A stretch of 64,000 bases of DNA from Pseudomonas sp. MYb185. GTDB lineage: Bacteria; Pseudomonadota; Gammaproteobacteria; Pseudomonadales; Pseudomonadaceae. The stretch's first letter is position 1, and each line of letters starts with the position of its first letter. The notes under the pieces are model-generated. The model did not search any database and had not been told where the DNA came from. It saw nothing but the letters and a program-made list of their open reading frames with translations. This document shows, piece after piece, positions 50,755 to 64,000 of the stretch. The position numbers and the translations under genes were made by a program. The DNA lies in assembly GCF_002979975.1 (NCBI RefSeq), contig NZ_PCQD01000010.1:1-64000 (forward strand). Reading direction: 5' to 3'.

Positions 50755-52692
50755 TCAGTGTTCGCCTGCAGGACCGCCAATCACACCGTCATCACGGGGC
50801 TCATCCTTGGAGTCCGGCGCGGCATCCTGCGAGGTTGCCCCAGCGCCGGGACCACGGCGATCATCGTCAGCCCACCCCTTGGGCTCACGGACCGGCTTGC
50901 CGCTCATGATGTCATTGATCTGCTCGACATCGATGGTTTCGTACTTCATCAGCGCCTCGGCCATGAGATCCAGCTTGTCACGGTTCTCCTCCAGCAGGCG
51001 CTTGGCGGTGGCATAGCACTCGTCGATGATGCTGCGCACCTCCTCGTCGATCAGCCGCGCGGTCTCACCCGATACATTGGCATGCTGGCTGCCGGCACTG
51101 CGACCAAGGAATACCTCACCCTCTTCTTCGGCATACATCAGCGGACCAAGCTTCTCCGACAACCCCCACTTGGTCACCATGTTCCGCGCCAGCTGGGTGG
51201 CACGCATGATGTCGTTGGAGGCACCGGTGGTCACCCCATCGAAGCCCAGGGTCATCTCCTCGGCGATACGACCGCCGAACAGCGAGCAGATCTGGCTGAT
51301 CAGCGCGCGCTTGGACAGGCTGTAGCGATCTTCCTCGGGCAGGAACATGGTCACACCCAGGGCACGTCCGCGCGGAATGATCGAGACCTTGTATACCGGG
51401 TCGTGTTCGGGCACCAGGCGGCCAACGATGGCGTGGCCCGACTCGTGGTAGGCGGTATTGAGTTTTTCCTTATCCGACATGACCATCGATTTGCGCTCGG
51501 CGCCCATCATGATCTTGTCCTTGGCCATCTCGAACTCGTTCATTTCAACCAGGCGCTTGCCGGCCCGGGCAGCGAACAGCGAGGCCTCGTTGACCAGGTT
51601 GGCCAGGTCGGCACCGGAGAAGCCGGGCGTACCGCGGGCGATCGCCGACGGCACCACGTCATCACCCAGCGGCACCTTGCGCATGTGCACCTTGAGAATC
51701 TGCTCACGACCACGGATATCCGGCAGTCCGACCACGACCTGACGGTCGAAACGGCCCGGGCGCAGCAGTGCCGGGTCCAGTACGTCGGGACGGTTGGTCG
51801 CTGCGACCACGATGATGCCATCGTTGGCCTCGAAGCCGTCCATCTCCACCAGCAGTTGGTTCAGGGTCTGCTCACGCTCGTCGTGACCGCCACCCAGACC
51901 GGCACCACGATGCCGACCCACGGCATCGATCTCATCAATGAAGATGATGCAGGGCGCGTGCTTCTTGGCCTGTTCGAACATGTCACGCACACGACTGGCG
52001 CCGACACCGACGAACATTTCCACGAAATCCGAACCGGAGATGGTGAAGAACGGCACCTTGGCCTCGCCGGCAACCGCCTTGGCCAACAGTGTCTTACCGG
52101 TACCCGGCTGCCCGACCATCAGTACACCGCGGGGAATGTGCCCACCGAGGCGCTGGAACTTGCCCGGGTCGCGCAGAAACTCCACCAGCTCGCTGACTTC
52201 CTCCTTGGCCTCGTCGCAACCGGCGACATCGGCGAAGGTGGTCTTGACCTGGTCCTCGGACAGCATCCGCGCCTTGCTCTTGCCGAAGCTCATCGGCCCG
52301 CCGCGGCCACCGCCGCCGCCCTGCATCTGGCGCATGAAGAACATGAAGATGGCGATGATGATCAGGATCGGGAAGCTGGCGATCAGCAACTGGGTCCAGA
52401 TGCTCTGACGCTCCGGCTGCTTGCCTTCGACCACAACATTGTTGTCCAGCAGATCGCCGATCAGCCCGTTGTCCTGAATGGCCGGGCGTACGGTCTTGAA
52501 CGTCTCGCCATCACGGCGCTTGCCGGTAATGACGAAACCGTCCACGGTCACACGTTCGACCTGGCGATCGTTCACCAGCTCGAGAAATTCGGTGTAATTC
52601 AGCGTACGCGGCTCGGCGGGACTGCTGAAATTATTCATCACAGTCACCAGCACTGCAGCGATGATCAACCACAGAATGAGGTTTTTCGCCAT
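50755..52692 (-). CDS. ftsH: ATP-dependent zinc metalloprotease FtsH
   Basis: Membrane-bound AAA protease that degrades heat-shock sigma factor, LpxC and damaged membrane proteins. The 645-residue protein has two membrane helices (about 5-22 and 101-120), Walker A GQPGTGKT (194-201), the AAA second region of homology, the zinc site HESGH near 420, and a Pro/Ala/Gly-rich acidic tail. Start at MAKNLILW; a longer frame adds 11 residues without support. Confidence 0.96.
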   Translation of the reverse strand: MAKNLILWLIIAAVLVTVMNNFSSPAEPRTLNYTEFLELVNDRQVERVTVDGFVITGKRRDGETFKTVRPAIQDNGLIGDLLDNNVVVEGKQPERQSIWTQLLIASFPILIIIAIFMFFMRQMQGGGGGRGGPMSFGKSKARMLSEDQVKTTFADVAGCDEAKEEVSELVEFLRDPGKFQRLGGHIPRGVLMVGQPGTGKTLLAKAVAGEAKVPFFTISGSDFVEMFVGVGASRVRDMFEQAKKHAPCIIFIDEIDAVGRHRGAGLGGGHDEREQTLNQLLVEMDGFEANDGIIVVAATNRPDVLDPALLRPGRFDRQVVVGLPDIRGREQILKVHMRKVPLGDDVVPSAIARGTPGFSGADLANLVNEASLFAARAGKRLVEMNEFEMAKDKIMMGAERKSMVMSDKEKLNTAYHESGHAIVGRLVPEHDPVYKVSIIPRGRALGVTMFLPEEDRYSLSKRALISQICSLFGGRIAEEMTLGFDGVTTGASNDIMRATQLARNMVTKWGLSEKLGPLMYAEEEGEVFLGRSAGSQHANVSGETARLIDEEVRSIIDECYATAKRLLEENRDKLDLMAEALMKYETIDVEQINDIMSGKPVREPKGWADDDRRGPGAGATSQDAAPDSKDEPRDDGVIGGPAGEH

Positions 52693-52838
52693 ATCGTTCA
52701 AATTGCTATCCTCTTGCCCCGCCATCTGGATGATCGGAGCCTGGCTGTATTCGTCGTTTATCCGGCCTGTCTACCTTACACCAGATTCCACCACCACGGC
52801 AGTTCCAGCTGTGTAACGCGCTATGTCACCTCTGCCCG

Positions 52839-53462
52839 TCATTCACCCTTGAAGCCCCTGCCCAGCAGGTAGGTTTCCCGGGAGCGATCCCGGGATGCTC
52901 CCGGTTTGCGCGTGACGATCTTGTCGAACCGGCCGCGCATTTCCCTGAAGTACTCGTCGAACCCTTCACCGTGGAACACCTTGATCAGGAAGTCGCCACC
53001 CGGGCGCAATACCCTGCCGGCCATGTCCAGCGCCAGCTCACACAGATACATGGCGCGAGGCTGGTCGACGGCAGGCGTACCACTCATATTGGGGGCCATA
53101 TCGGAAATAACAAGGTCCACCGGGTGCCCGCCGATCGCCGCGAGGATCGCCTCGAACACCGCATCCTCGGTAAAGTCGCCCTGGATGAAGACCACATCCG
53201 CGATGCTGTCCATGGGCAGGATGTCGGATGCGATGATCCGTCCCTTCTCGCCGATCACCCGACTGGCGACCTGCGACCAGCCACCCGGTGCCGAACCCAG
53301 GTCGAGCACGGTCATGCCCGGCCGCAGCAGACGATCCTTTTCCTGGATTTCCAGCAGCTTGTAGCTGGCCCGGGAGCGGTAGCCGTCCTTCTGTGCCTGT
53401 TTGACATAGTGATCGTCAAAATGTTCTTTCAGCCAGCCCTTGCTGGTCTTTGATCTTGCCAC
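52839..53462 (-). CDS. rlmE: 23S rRNA (uridine 2'-O)-methyltransferase RlmE
   Basis: Methylates U2552 of 23S rRNA. The protein has the SAM site [13 protein letters not shown] and the downstream [16 protein letters not shown] segment. Start is set at the GTG of [10 protein letters not shown], since GAGG lies 7 bases upstream and the length becomes 207 residues, as usual; the ATG 4 codons upstream lacks a ribosome binding site. ftsH follows. Confidence 0.93.
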   Translation of the reverse strand: MARSKTSKGWLKEHFDDHYVKQAQKDGYRSRASYKLLEIQEKDRLLRPGMTVLDLGSAPGGWSQVASRVIGEKGRIIASDILPMDSIADVVFIQGDFTEDAVFEAILAAIGGHPVDLVISDMAPNMSGTPAVDQPRAMYLCELALDMAGRVLRPGGDFLIKVFHGEGFDEYFREMRGRFDKIVTRKPGASRDRSRETYLLGRGFKGE

Positions 53463-53562
53463 GGAATACCTCATGCAGCGGATCGCGCCGCCGGTTATAC
53501 TAGGCTCCTTTATCGATACTCATCTATCGACACTCATCGAACAGGAACTCATACGGATCATT

Positions 53563-53877
53563 ATGGCGCTCAGCTCCGAACAGAAAAAAGCCTACAAACG
53601 CATCGCCCACCACCTCAAGCCGGTAGTGATTGTCAGCGAGCAGGGTGCCAGCGAAGGCGTTCTGGCCGAACTCGATCGCGCCCTGAGCGATCATGAACTG
53701 ATCAAGATACGCATCACGGTGGGCGACCGCGAGACCAAGCAGGCGCTGATTGGCCAACTCTGCCAGGCCGCGGGCGCAGAACTGGTGCAGGTAATCGGCA
53801 AGATGGTTGTCCTGCTGCGGCGCAACAAGAAGCCCAACCCCAACCTGTCCAACCTGGTGCGTTTCAAGGATTTCTGA
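53563..53877 (+). CDS. yhbY: YhbY family RNA-binding (CRM domain) protein
   Basis: A 104-residue CRM-domain protein associated with pre-50S particles. Visible: HHLKPVVIVSEQGASEGVLA and the final VLLRRNKKPNP. Divergent from rlmE. Start at MALSSEQKKAYK; a longer frame runs back over the rlmE start. A TATACT element at 53496-53501 may be its promoter. Confidence 0.93.
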   Translation: MALSSEQKKAYKRIAHHLKPVVIVSEQGASEGVLAELDRALSDHELIKIRITVGDRETKQALIGQLCQAAGAELVQVIGKMVVLLRRNKKPNPNLSNLVRFKDF

Positions 53878-53910
53878 CCCTTCTGCCCGCCTTTACAGCG
53901 AAACCGCTGA

Positions 53911-53983
53911 TCGCGCCGAGGCGGCGCTCCTACAATCAGAACACAGCTGCACATCCAGCTGTAGGAGCGTCACCCCGGCGCGA
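53911..53983. repeat. Inverted pair of Pseudomonas REP elements (REPIN)
   Basis: Two copies in opposite orientation: 53911-53934 (TCGCGCCGAGGCGGCGCTCC then TACA) and 53960-53983 (TGTAGGAGCGTCACCCCGGC then GCGA), spaced 25 bases. The TGTAGGAGC head is the Pseudomonas REP signature. They fill the gap between the convergent yhbY and DUF4149 genes. RAYT-type transposases mobilise such pairs. Confidence 0.88.
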
Positions 53984-54010
53984 TAGATAGTTGCAACCAC
54001 CACACCAAAC

Positions 54011-54409
54011 TCAGCGGGACACTGTCTCATCCGGCCGCGGCTGCAATATCAGCACCAACCCGGCAAAGGCCAGCACCAGATAACTGAACAGCTGCCAGTA
54101 GACACCGTTAGGCAGTTGGCCCACGAGGAAGAAGGCAGCCGCTGCCAACATCACCAGCAGCAGCAACTGGCCGCGCAGATCACGCCAGATCGCCACCCCC
54201 AGCACCGAGCAAGCGACCATATATTGCAGTAGCGCACACACCGCGGCAAACCCGACCAACAGCGGACGCATGAAACCGGCGATCTCGTCGATCAGCAGTG
54301 GCGCCAGCCCGAACCGCTCCAGCGCCGGCAGCATGACGAAATGCAGCATCCAGATACCACCGACCCATAACGTCTGGGCCAGCTGCCAGGCTACCCTGCC
54401 GCTACGCAT
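54011..54409 (-). CDS. DUF4149 membrane protein
   Basis: A 132-residue inner-membrane protein with four predicted helices and the conserved opening WQLAQTLWVGGIWMLHFVML. Function unknown. A TTG nine codons upstream (54436) overlaps the greA stop by 4 bases and cannot be ruled out; neither start has a good ribosome binding site. Follows greA. Confidence 0.8.
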   Translation of the reverse strand: MRSGRVAWQLAQTLWVGGIWMLHFVMLPALERFGLAPLLIDEIAGFMRPLLVGFAAVCALLQYMVACSVLGVAIWRDLRGQLLLLVMLAAAAFFLVGQLPNGVYWQLFSYLVLAFAGLVLILQPRPDETVSR

Positions 54410-54432
54410 GGCCGGCAGAGCGGCAGCGAAGT

Positions 54433-54906
54433 TCAAAGGTGCTGAACTTCAACGATTTCATACTCGACAACGCCGCCCGGGGTCCTCACCGCCACGACAT
54501 CGCCCTCTTCCTTGCCGATCAGCGCCCGGGCAATCGGTGAGGTCACCGAGATCTTGCCTTCCTTGATCTCCGCCTCATCCTCACCGACGATCCGATACTG
54601 CACCTCTTCGTCGGTATCGACGTTGGCGATATTCACCGTGGTGCCGAAGATTACCTTGCCGGTATGCGCAATGGCGGTGACATCGATCACCTGGGCCGCC
54701 GACAGGCGACCCTCGATATCACGGATGCGCGCCTCGACCATGCCCTGCTGTTCGCGGGCAGCATGGTACTCGGCATTTTCCTTCAGATCTCCCAGCTCCC
54801 GCGCTTCGGCGATGGCCTGGGTGATCTGTGGCCGCATCACCGATTTCAGGTGCTTGAGCTCGTCTTCCAGGGCCTGGGCGCCCTGCTTGGTCATGGGATA
54901 TTTCAT
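54433..54906 (-). CDS. greA: Transcription elongation factor GreA
   Basis: Stimulates cleavage of RNA in backtracked RNA polymerase. The 157-residue protein has the coiled-coil arm with [18 protein letters not shown], whose acidic tip residues act in the active site, and a C-terminal FKBP-like domain ending [16 protein letters not shown]. It starts 4 bases after carB. Confidence 0.97.
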   Translation of the reverse strand: MKYPMTKQGAQALEDELKHLKSVMRPQITQAIAEARELGDLKENAEYHAAREQQGMVEARIRDIEGRLSAAQVIDVTAIAHTGKVIFGTTVNIANVDTDEEVQYRIVGEDEAEIKEGKISVTSPIARALIGKEEGDVVAVRTPGGVVEYEIVEVQHL

Positions 54907-54910
54907 GATC

Positions 54911-58126
<3,216 letters not shown>

Positions 58127-58159
58127 AGTGTGCAATTAATCCTTGGATGTGTCGGCGAC

Positions 58160-59296
58160 TCAGGCGCTTTTGGTCATGGCTGCAATGAAACGCTCGAACA
58201 GCGGAGCCACATCACCCGGCCCGGGACTGGCCTCGGGATGCCCCTGGAAGCTGAAGGCGACCTTGTCGGTGCGCTCGATCCCTTGCAGGGTGCCGTCAAA
58301 CAGTGATTTGTAGGTCGCCCGGACATTGGCCGGCAGATTGGCTTCGTCCACCGCGAAACCATGGTTCTGGCTGGTGATCATCACCTCGCCGGTAGCCAGG
58401 TCCTGCACCGGGTGGTTGGCACCATGGTGCCCGCTGGCCATCTTCACGGTGCGCGCACCGGATGCCAGTGCCAGCAACTGGTGGCCCAGGCAGATGCCGA
58501 GAATCGGCGTATCGGTTTCCAGCAGTTCCTGGATCGCCTTGATCGCGTAATCGCACGGCTCTGGGTCACCGGGACCATTGGCCAGCAATACGCCATCCGG
58601 GTTCAGCGCCAGCACGTCGGCAGCGCTGGTCTGCGCCGGTACCACGGTCAGGCGGCAGCCACGGGCGACCAGCATGCGCAGGATGTTGTACTTGACGCCG
58701 AAGTCGTAGACCACCACGTGGTGGGGCAGCTGCGCGGTGTCGATGGTCGGATAGCTGTCAGTCGCCAGATCCCAGGTGCTCTCGCGCCATTCATAGGCTT
58801 CCTTGACACTGACTTCCTTGGCCAGGTCCATACCCTTCAGACCAGGGAAGCCGCGTGCCAGCTCCAGCGCCTTTTCTTCGGAGGCATCTTCACCCGCCAT
58901 GATGCAGCCATTCTGGGCACCCTTCTCCCGCAGCAGGCGGGTCAGGCGACGGGTATCAACCCCGGCGATGGCCACCGTGCCGTTCTCCTTCAGGTAGTCC
59001 GCCAGCGGTTGGCGATTGCGCCAGTTGCTGGCCACCAGCGGCAGATCACGAATCACCAGGCCCGCAGCCCAGACCTTCCAGGATTCGGCATCCAGCGGTG
59101 TGGTTCCGGTATTGCCGATGTGCGGATAGGTCAGCGTAACGATCTGGCGCGCGTAGGACGGATCGGTGAGGATCTCCTGATAACCGGTCATGGCCGTATT
59201 GAAGACGACCTCGCCGACACTGTAACCGTCGGCGCCGATGGCCTCACCGCGGAAAATGCTACCGTCGGCTAGGGCGAGAATGGCGGGCTTGGACAA
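58160..59296 (-). CDS. carA: Carbamoyl-phosphate synthase small subunit
   Basis: Glutaminase subunit. The 378-residue protein has the N-terminal CPSase domain and a class I glutamine amidotransferase domain with catalytic C269 ([11 protein letters not shown]) and the partner His/Glu in HPEASPGP. Start is a TTG: CGGAGG lies just upstream and the length fits the family, while the only longer ATG frame adds 26 unrelated residues. Confidence 0.95.
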   Translation of the reverse strand: MSKPAILALADGSIFRGEAIGADGYSVGEVVFNTAMTGYQEILTDPSYARQIVTLTYPHIGNTGTTPLDAESWKVWAAGLVIRDLPLVASNWRNRQPLADYLKENGTVAIAGVDTRRLTRLLREKGAQNGCIMAGEDASEEKALELARGFPGLKGMDLAKEVSVKEAYEWRESTWDLATDSYPTIDTAQLPHHVVVYDFGVKYNILRMLVARGCRLTVVPAQTSAADVLALNPDGVLLANGPGDPEPCDYAIKAIQELLETDTPILGICLGHQLLALASGARTVKMASGHHGANHPVQDLATGEVMITSQNHGFAVDEANLPANVRATYKSLFDGTLQGIERTDKVAFSFQGHPEASPGPGDVAPLFERFIAAMTKSA

Positions 59297-59647
59297 GAAA
59301 ACCTCCGAAAGACTGACACGTTTTTGCCAAACGCGGGCTGCACAAAAGCGGGAATGATGTGTTCTCCACTTCACCCCACTGCAAAGGCATTGTCAGATAC
59401 GCGCTGAGATAGACAGATTAGCCCGGCATTTTACCGGTTTGATCAGTAAATATCCACACCGACTATCCAGTGTTCCGCCAGCGTACAGGACGCTTTCGCA
59501 TTCTGTTTCATAATCGCCACGAACATGCTAAAACTGCATGCGGATCAGGCTTCCCGGCCAGCAGAGCACGGGAGCATTCTGCCGGCCATGGATGCACCGC
59601 CGCCCCGGTCGGACCAGGATTTACAAAAAAAACAGGGACTCCGAACA
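59297..59647. other. Intergenic region between carA and the secreted-protein gene
   Basis: These 351 bases separate divergent genes. A minus-strand TAAAAT (59428-59433) may be the carAB -10 with a weak -35. A run of eight A lies at 59625-59632 near the plus-strand start codon. An open frame reading into the plus gene from 59525 has no signal-peptide support and is not used. I see no other gene. Confidence 0.4.
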
Positions 59648-60412
59648 ATGAAAACCTCCATGAAGTACCTCCTGCTGCTATTGTTTCTCGTCTTCGCCGC
59701 CCAGGCTCACGCCGATGCGCAGCAGGCGCAGAACCTGCACGAGCTGCGTAGCGAGGGTTATCGCGCCGCTACCTTCCTGCTGATCGACAACAATCTGTTC
59801 GAACGCGTTCGCGAGCCAGGCAACCGCGAAGCCTACAACGCGGCACTGGCGAACATGGAAAAACTGCTGCGACTGCTGGACAATCCCAGCGCGTTGCGCA
59901 CAACCTACAATGAATTCGTCAGCCTGATTCGTGAACTCGAGAACCAGACCCAGGAGGAAGCGCACTACCACCTGGCCACGGTCAATCGCATCATGATGGC
60001 CCATGCCGAACTGGACAAGGCCGCCGCCGCGCAATATTCACCGCTGGCCGGCGAGATCGGCGAGAACCTCCACGCCCTGCACCAGCAGAGCCTGGAAACC
60101 AGCCAGATCCTGCTGCTGTACCAGAACAGCATGTTCAGCTCGATCGGCGTGTATTTCATCGAGACCGGTGAAAGCGTGTTCCAGGCCATGGATGCCAGCA
60201 TCATCCAGCGCTCCGCCACACTGAAATCCCTGCTGCCGGACATGTCCGCCACCCTCAACGACCTCGACAAGCAGTACAGCTTCATCCAGCCGCGCCTGCT
60301 GAACCATCGCTCGGACTGGGTTCCCACCATCGCCGCCTTCTATCTGCTGCGCAACACCGAGACGCTGAACGACCTGGCCCGCGAGCAGGTGCGCCAGAGC
60401 AAGGCCAGCTAA
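59648..60412 (+). CDS. Secreted alpha-helical protein of unknown function
   Basis: A 254-residue protein I do not recognise. Residues 1-22 form a Sec signal peptide (MKTSMKYLLLLLFLVFAAQA). The mature part is almost entirely helical, with heptad-like Leu/Ile and few glycines or cysteines, and resembles the four-helix sensor modules in front of some chemoreceptors and kinases, but it has no C-terminal membrane helix or signalling domain. It is therefore probably periplasmic. No other gene shares its strand nearby; it stands between carA and dapB. Confidence 0.75.
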   Translation: MKTSMKYLLLLLFLVFAAQAHADAQQAQNLHELRSEGYRAATFLLIDNNLFERVREPGNREAYNAALANMEKLLRLLDNPSALRTTYNEFVSLIRELENQTQEEAHYHLATVNRIMMAHAELDKAAAAQYSPLAGEIGENLHALHQQSLETSQILLLYQNSMFSSIGVYFIETGESVFQAMDASIIQRSATLKSLLPDMSATLNDLDKQYSFIQPRLLNHRSDWVPTIAAFYLLRNTETLNDLAREQVRQSKAS

Positions 60413-60423
60413 CGGCGAGACGT

Positions 60424-60457
60424 AAAAAAGCCCGGCTCAGGTTTCCCTGGCCGGGCT
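60424..60457 (-). terminator. Terminator after dapB
   Basis: An 8-base-pair stem (AGCCCGGC, 60429-60436 with GCCGGGCT, 60450-60457) and TTTTTT on the minus strand, about 20 bases after the dapB stop. Confidence 0.88.
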
Positions 60458-60477
60458 GTAGAACGTGATCGCCGCCA

Positions 60478-62429
<1,952 letters not shown>

Positions 62430-62466
62430 ATATCTTGTTTCCTTTAGAAAGCCCTACGGCACAAAC

Positions 62467-62495
62467 GGCAACGCGGGAATAGCTCCCGCGTTGCC
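62467..62495 (-). other. Perfect hairpin between dnaK and dnaJ
   Basis: A 12-base-pair perfect stem (GGCAACGCGGGA with TCCCGCGTTGCC), loop of 5, in the 119-base gap. No T run follows on the minus strand, so attenuation, mRNA stability or processing are all possible. Confidence 0.55.
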
Positions 62496-62548
62496 TTGCC
62501 GCGTTGTGTACCGGGCCGCGATAGACGCCTGGCCCGGTCACGCAAGGA

Positions 62549-64000
62549 CTACTTGTTGTTGTCCTTGACCTCTTCGAACTCGGCGTCGACGACATCATCG
62601 GCGTCGGCATTGCCACTGTCACCGGCATTGGCTTGGGCATCACCCTGGGCTGCCTGCTCGGCATACATCTTCTGCACTACCGGCGCGGAGACTTCGGACA
62701 ATGCATTGATCTTCGCTTCGATCGCTGCCTTGTCATCGCCCTTGATGGCTTCTTCCAGCTCGGTCAGCGCCTTCTCGATAGCCGCCTTCTCTTCGTCGGA
62801 AGCCTTGTCGCCCGCTTCGGTCAGGGTCTTGCGGGTAGCATGTACCAGCTGATCGCCCTGGTTGCGCGTAGTGACCAGCTCCTCGAACTTGCGGTCTTCC
62901 TCGGCGTTGGCCTCGGCATCACGCACCATCTGTTCGATCTCTTCATCGGACAGACCGGAGTTGGCCTTGATCACGATGGACTGCTGCTTGCCGGTAGCCT
63001 TGTCCTTGGCGGACACGTTGAGAATACCGTTGGCGTCGATGTCGAAGCTGACCTCGATCTGCGGCACGCCACGCTGCGCCGGCGGAATGTCGGCCAGATC
63101 GAAGCGACCCAGCGACTTGTTCTGCGACGCCTGCTTGCGCTCACCCTGCAGCACGTGAATGGTCACGGCGGTCTGGTTGTCATCGGCAGTGGAGAACACC
63201 TGCGACTTCTTGGTCGGGATGGTGGTGTTCTTCTCGATCAGCGTGGTCATCACGCCGCCCATGGTTTCGATACCCAGCGACAGCGGGGACACGTCCAGCA
63301 GCAGCACATCCTTCACGTCACCGGCCAGTACCGCACCCTGGATCGCAGCACCCACGGCAACCGCTTCATCCGGGTTGACGTCCTTGCGCGGCTCCTTGCC
63401 GAAGAACTCGGCAACGGTCTTCTGCACCAGCGGCATACGGGTCTGACCACCGACCAGGATCACCTCGTTGATCTCGGAGATGTCCAGGCCGGCATCCTTC
63501 ATGGCGATGCGGCACGGCTCGATGCTGCGCTTGACCAGCTCTTCGACCAGCGACTCCAGCTTGGCACGGGTGACCTTGACCTGCAGGTGCTTGGGCCCGG
63601 TGGCGTCAGCGGTGATATACGGCAGGTTGACGTCGGTCTGCTGACTGGACGACAGCTCGATCTTGGCCTTCTCTGCTGCCTCTTTCAGGCGCTGCAGGGC
63701 CAGCGGGTCGTTGTGCAGGTCAACACCGTTTTCCTTCTTGAACTCGTCGGCCAGATAGTCGATCAGGCGCATGTCGAAGTCTTCACCACCGAGGAAGGTG
63801 TCACCGTTGGTGGCCAGCACCTCGAACTGATGCTCGCCATCCACCTCAGCGATCTCGATGACCGAGACGTCGAAGGTACCGCCACCCAGGTCATATACGA
63901 CCACGGTGGAGTCGCCGCGGGCCTTGTCCATACCGTAGGCCAGTGCGGCAGCGGTCGGCTCGTTGATGATCCGCTTGACGTCCAGACCGGCGATGCGGCC
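62549..64000 (-). CDS. dnaK: Chaperone DnaK, C-terminal part (cut by the window edge)
   Basis: ATP-driven Hsp70 chaperone. The frame stays open to the last base of the window; the N-terminal part lies beyond it. Visible: the end of the ATPase domain ([16 protein letters not shown] and the EEP-like [10 protein letters not shown]), the substrate-binding domain and the lid. The C-terminal tail has [14 protein letters not shown]. The gene probably starts near grpE outside the window. Confidence 0.97.
   Translation of the reverse strand, partial: GRIAGLDVKRIINEPTAAALAYGMDKARGDSTVVVYDLGGGTFDVSVIEIAEVDGEHQFEVLATNGDTFLGGEDFDMRLIDYLADEFKKENGVDLHNDPLALQRLKEAAEKAKIELSSSQQTDVNLPYITADATGPKHLQVKVTRAKLESLVEELVKRSIEPCRIAMKDAGLDISEINEVILVGGQTRMPLVQKTVAEFFGKEPRKDVNPDEAVAVGAAIQGAVLAGDVKDVLLLDVSPLSLGIETMGGVMTTLIEKNTTIPTKKSQVFSTADDNQTAVTIHVLQGERKQASQNKSLGRFDLADIPPAQRGVPQIEVSFDIDANGILNVSAKDKATGKQQSIVIKANSGLSDEEIEQMVRDAEANAEEDRKFEELVTTRNQGDQLVHATRKTLTEAGDKASDEEKAAIEKALTELEEAIKGDDKAAIEAKINALSEVSAPVVQKMYAEQAAQGDAQANAGDSGNADADDVVDAEFEEVKDNNK

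Overview
The window reads as a chromosomal core segment of a Pseudomonas-lineage gammaproteobacterium (Pseudomonadaceae; a Halopseudomonas-like member is possible, but I cannot fix the genus from this sequence). The reasons are the cbrX-cbrA-cbrB-crcZ-pcnB cluster, a PrrF-type small RNA beside a CbpA-like cyclic-nucleotide-binding gene, a TtgR/TtgABC-type efflux locus with its operator, a Pseudomonas-type REP pair, and gene order that follows the pssA-to-dnaK stretch of Pseudomonas chromosomes as I remember it.

Layout. 1-303: three tandem rRNA-type promoters reading left out of the window. 304-4556: pssA and the branched-chain amino-acid operon ilvI-ilvN-ilvC. 4987-8748: a small DUF4124 protein, then mrcB (PBP1b), its probable lipoprotein activator lpoP, and a YqcC-family gene. 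8870-11939: a kinase-like/AAA fusion, a TfoX C-terminal-domain protein, a CbpA-like protein and one prrF sRNA behind a Fur box. 12000-18577: ttgABC efflux operon and its divergent TetR repressor around one operator. 18679-22631: a Rieske protein, sfsA, an aminotransferase, dksA, gluQRS. 22683-27838: cbrX, cbrA, cbrB and the sRNA crcZ, with a sigma-54 promoter and an array of CbrB-type half sites. 28158-31842: pcnB, folK, panB, panC. 32020-35218: acs and a thiolase. 35228-38189: thpR, rsuA and three small poorly characterised genes. 38282-49835, all on the minus strand: glmM, tpiA, secG, tRNA-Leu, tRNA-fMet, rimP, nusA, infB, rbfA, truB, rpsO, pnp. 49890-64000: folP, ftsH, rlmE, yhbY (plus strand), a DUF4149 gene, greA, carA-carB, an unknown secreted protein (plus strand), dapB, dnaJ and a truncated dnaK.

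How it fits together. Three regulatory systems can be followed in the DNA. CbrA/CbrB would drive crcZ, whose A-rich motifs sequester Hfq/Crc; the acs leader carries a matching A-rich motif near its start, so carbon-catabolite control may loop back onto a gene about 4 kb away. A Fur box controls prrF. TtgR controls ttgABC and itself. The right half is mostly translation, transcription and envelope housekeeping.

I see no CRISPR array, prophage, insertion sequence, toxin-antitoxin pair or defence island. The less well explained parts are the 254-residue secreted helical protein near carA, the small-gene cluster at 36636-38189, the long ilvI leader and several regulatory arrangements listed as findings. 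Start codons were corrected from the longest reading frames wherever family length or a ribosome binding site supported it.
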